A DNA stretch of 64,000 nucleotides from Saprospiraceae bacterium. GTDB taxonomy: Bacteria; Bacteroidota; Bacteroidia; Chitinophagales; Saprospiraceae. The notes under the pieces are model-generated. The model had not been told where the DNA came from and searched no databases. It saw only the letters and a list, made by a program, of their open reading frames with translations. The DNA is taken from contig JADJWN010000002.1 in NCBI GenBank assembly GCA_016716335.1, positions 372,001 to 436,000 on the forward strand, in the 5' to 3' direction. Below are positions 62,170 through 64,000 of the stretch, piece by piece (position 1 is the stretch's first letter; each line of letters starts with the position of its first letter). The translations under genes were made by a program, and so were the position numbers.

Positions 62170-62841
62170 TCAGGATGACTGAAGTACCATGGCATTTCTC
62201 CATTTTTTCAATCCTGCCAATGCCAGAATCAGAAAAATCAGATATTGCAGTGAAGTAATGGCATAACCTTTCCAAAGGTAAAGAGGTATGGATATGATGT
62301 TACCTGCAATCCAGAAATGCCAGTTTTCTATCTTTCGTTTTGCCATCAGCCACATGGCTATCAGGAATACTGATGTAGTAATGGCATCCACGTAATAATA
62401 CCACAGAAAAGAATCATTCGTACTGCTCTGCAACGTATCATGACTGAGCAACTGATCCAGCTCAGGTCGATAGCTGTACACAGCCAGCGTAAAAACAAAA
62501 CTGATCATAAAAACCAGCAGTGCCGGACCGTAATCTTTGCCGGTCATTTTGATTACAGATACGGTGGTATCCGCTTGTTGGTATCGATACCAGTTGATCC
62601 ATCCGTAAAGACTCATACACGTGTAATAAATATTAATCATCATATCACCCAGAAGGTTCCATTGCCAGAGTAACCAAACGTAGGTAACCGTGCTGACAAT
62701 GCCTGTGGGATATCCCGTAATACGCCTCTTACCAATCAGCCAAACACTTAAAATGCCGCTGCCTGCTGCCAATATTTCAAGTATTATCTGAAGTTGGCTG
62801 TATGATTTGTAGGGTTCGATAAAAAAATTTAAGATATCCAT
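62170..62841 (-). CDS. pnuC: PnuC-family nicotinamide riboside transporter
   Basis: A 223-residue membrane protein with about seven TM helices, matching PnuC-type vitamin transporters: the WLLWQWNLLGDMMINIYYTCMSLYGWINWYRYQ segment (given in parts: TM with two Trp, a Tyr-rich turn, then GWINWY) is the substrate-binding signature. A second block, SFLWYYYVDAITTSVFLIAMWLMAKR, and FWIAGNIISIPLYLWKGY follow. It imports nicotinamide riboside for NAD synthesis. Start at 62841 (MDILNFFIEPYKSY) is preferred to an ATG 33 bases upstream. It is divergent from the next gene. Confidence 0.9.
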   Translation of the reverse strand: MDILNFFIEPYKSYSQLQIILEILAAGSGILSVWLIGKRRITGYPTGIVSTVTYVWLLWQWNLLGDMMINIYYTCMSLYGWINWYRYQQADTTVSVIKMTGKDYGPALLVFMISFVFTLAVYSYRPELDQLLSHDTLQSSTNDSFLWYYYVDAITTSVFLIAMWLMAKRKIENWHFWIAGNIISIPLYLWKGYAITSLQYLIFLILALAGLKKWRNAMVLQSS

Positions 62842-62850
62842 GCTGCAAAG

Positions 62851-62881
62851 TTGGAAATTAAAATCAGAATACATAAATTTG
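62851..62881 (+). promoter_or_regulatory. Promoter of the conserved hypothetical gene at 62908
   Basis: TTG at 62851-62853 and TAAATTTG at 62874-62881 separated by 20 bases match the Bacteroidota promoter exactly. The start codon is 27 bases after the -7 element. Confidence 0.65.
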
Positions 62882-62907
62882 GTTCAAAGTCCAATTTCCA
62901 CACCAAA

Positions 62908-63312
62908 ATGAATCCAAGGGTAATCACATATCCTGAATCTGTGGTGGCTCCCGAAGTGGTTGAGGAGCTCCTCGAAAGTTACAAGCCTGAAGGACAGGTA
63001 ATCATTCATGGTCTGTACAAGGCGCCACCCAGTGGTCCGGTCTTCATACGTATCTGGCCTACCACATATCTCTTTGATAAGGACTCAAGCCATCGGAGTG
63101 AGCTGGTATGGTTTGAGAAGATTTCCTGTATGCCATACTGGACAGAAGTACCCGAGGACAGTTTTTTTACATTCACCCTCGTATTCAGTGCATTGCCAAC
63201 ATCCTGCACCATGTTTGATCTTAAGGAGATTATCCCTGATTCCGGGGCTTTTCAGATACTGGATATCCGCCGCAACGATGATGATGTCTATTTTCTTGAT
63301 TTTAGCCTGTAA
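62908..63312 (+). CDS. Conserved hypothetical protein
   Basis: A 134-residue soluble protein without signal peptide or TM segment. The start is the ATG at 62908 (MNPRVITYPESVV), placed just after a strong promoter match; an upstream ATG in frame would begin ahead of the -7 element. Alternating strand patterns (GQVIIHGLYKAPPSGPVFIRIWPTTYLFD; FFTFTLVFSALPTSCTMFDLKEIIP) suggest a beta-rich fold. I do not recognise its family. It is divergent from pnuC, 66 bases away. Confidence 0.65.
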   Translation: MNPRVITYPESVVAPEVVEELLESYKPEGQVIIHGLYKAPPSGPVFIRIWPTTYLFDKDSSHRSELVWFEKISCMPYWTEVPEDSFFTFTLVFSALPTSCTMFDLKEIIPDSGAFQILDIRRNDDDVYFLDFSL

Positions 63313-63451
63313 AGTCCTCGTTTACTTTTTTTAACATATTAAAAATTACCTATATAAATTTTGGCATGCAAATAATATTTTATGAGCATGCACTTTCAGT
63401 CTGTTTTGTCCGCATATTTCTGCTTCTGACCCTCTCATTTCAGAATTAATT

Positions 63452-63480
63452 TTGGCTTAACATTGGCTTAACATTGGCTT
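63452..63480 (+). repeat. Short tandem repeat upstream of a TonB receptor gene
   Basis: The unit TTGGCTTAACA (11 bases) is present at about 63453-63463 and 63464-63474 with a partial third copy TTGGCTT, directly upstream of the receptor gene at 63506. An 11-base period places the copies on about the same helix face, so it may be a regulator-binding array; this is inference. Confidence 0.5.
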
Positions 63481-63505
63481 CGGACATTTGCGAAAAATTC
63501 TAAAT

Positions 63506-64000
63506 ATGAGATTCAGGTTATTATTTTTATTGTTAACAATTGCCATCAAAATGCAGGCCTTCTCCCAGCCGGGTGTGATAGAAGGTATCATTCTGGATGG
63601 CGATACTAAAGAGACATTGATCGGTGCCTACGTGCTGGTTGATGGTACGTCAGAAGGAACTACAACAGACATTGACGGAATGTTTGTACTCAGACTTGCA
63701 CCCGGCACCTACACCATTACCATTTCAAGCCTCGGGTACGAAACTTTAAGAATCGAAAACGTAGTTGTGGAAGCCGGTAAGAAATTTTCGCTCAACGCTG
63801 TGTTGAAAACGGAAAGTCTGGTTTTGGCAGAAGTCATGATTACCGATGTCAAAAAGACCAATACAGATGCAGCGGTGCTCCTGGAAGTGAAGCAGGCCAA
63901 GCAGGTCGTGAGTGCGATTTCAAGCCAGCAGATACTCAAGTCGCAGGATTCCAATGCTGCTCAGGTGATGCAGCGTATTCCGGGGGTGACTATTGTGGAC
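63506..64000 (+). CDS. TonB-dependent receptor (N-terminal part, runs off the window)
   Basis: The first 165 residues of a receptor that continues beyond the window. It has a signal peptide (MRFRLLFLLLTIAIKMQAFSQ, cleavage after AFSQ), a CarboxypepD_reg-like domain (GVIEGIILDGDTKETLIGAYV; YTITISSLGYETLRI) to about residue 100, a linker with the TonB-box-like VLAEVMITDVKK, and the start of the plug (AVSAISSQQILKSQDSNAAQVMQRIPGVTIVD, given in parts). The ATG at 63506 follows the tandem repeat and a GACATTTG element. Ligand unknown. Confidence 0.88.
   Translation, partial: MRFRLLFLLLTIAIKMQAFSQPGVIEGIILDGDTKETLIGAYVLVDGTSEGTTTDIDGMFVLRLAPGTYTITISSLGYETLRIENVVVEAGKKFSLNAVLKTESLVLAEVMITDVKKTNTDAAVLLEVKQAKQVVSAISSQQILKSQDSNAAQVMQRIPGVTIVD

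Noticed and set aside
62024..62182. Possible 52-codon gene between the efflux operon and pnuC
   Set aside because: No recognisable features and it overlaps the pnuC end on the other strand; random reading frames of this size are common.
1..64000. CRISPR array, insertion sequences, prophage or integrase
   Set aside because: I saw no regular repeat-spacer array, transposase, integrase or terminal inverted repeats anywhere in the window.

Overview
The window looks like a chromosomal piece of a Bacteroidota genome, most likely a Saprospiria-type (Saprospiraceae-like) free-living bacterium. The grounds are paired SusC/SusD genes, several TonB-dependent receptors, C-terminal type IX secretion (Por/T9SS) sorting domains, DUF4249, DUF4920, DUF5686 and DUF3822 families, an ExbB-4TM-ExbD-ExbD cluster, and promoters of the Bacteroidota type (TTG near -33, TAnnTTTG near -7). 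The lineage assignment below phylum level is inference.

Layout. 0-1 kb: end of a tryptophan operon (trpG, trpD) on the minus strand. 1-3.5 kb: a CBS-pair protein, a small lipoprotein and an exported amidohydrolase. 3.6-16.4 kb, plus strand: a large outer-membrane protein, a secreted metzincin protease with a T9SS tail, a LuxR-type response regulator with an altered receiver, and a giant HYR/dockerin-like/cohesin-like T9SS surface protein. 16.6-22.9 kb, mostly minus strand: HMG-CoA lyase, a small membrane protein, a DUF5686 outer-membrane protein, and an operon of a small barrel protein, a glycerophosphodiesterase and a YheT-type hydrolase. 23.2-34.1 kb: two consecutive SusC/SusD nutrient-uptake loci, the second with a third lipoprotein. 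34.5-41.3 kb, minus strand: a TonB receptor with STN domain, its DUF4249 lipoprotein, a macroglobulin/plug-like protein and two envelope proteins. 41.4-43.1 kb: an exported MORN-repeat plus caspase-fold protein. 43.3-45.6 kb: rpsF-rpsR-rplI, ruvX, def. 45.6-47.3 kb: rnhA, tatD, tRNA-Ser. 47.4-49.7 kb: the ExbB/ExbD energiser for TonB receptors. 49.8-55.3 kb: tsaD, two conserved proteins, rsmD, a MscS channel and pdxH. 55.3-62 kb: a TetR-TolC-HlyD-RND efflux operon with a candidate operator. 62.2-64 kb: pnuC, a small conserved protein and the start of another TonB-dependent receptor.

The most striking global property is at least sixteen single-base indels that break otherwise intact, well-conserved genes (mvaB, pdxH, exbB, yheT, a SusC, the STN receptor, the tetR gene and others), most in short homopolymers. 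This points to uncorrected long-read sequence error rather than decay; such genes are annotated here as whole loci with the break noted. The best candidates for unusual biology are the MORN-caspase protein, the receiver with Glu in place of the phospho-acceptor Asp, the giant surface protein carrying both dockerin-like and cohesin-like modules, and the barrel-less macroglobulin/plug protein next to the STN receptor.
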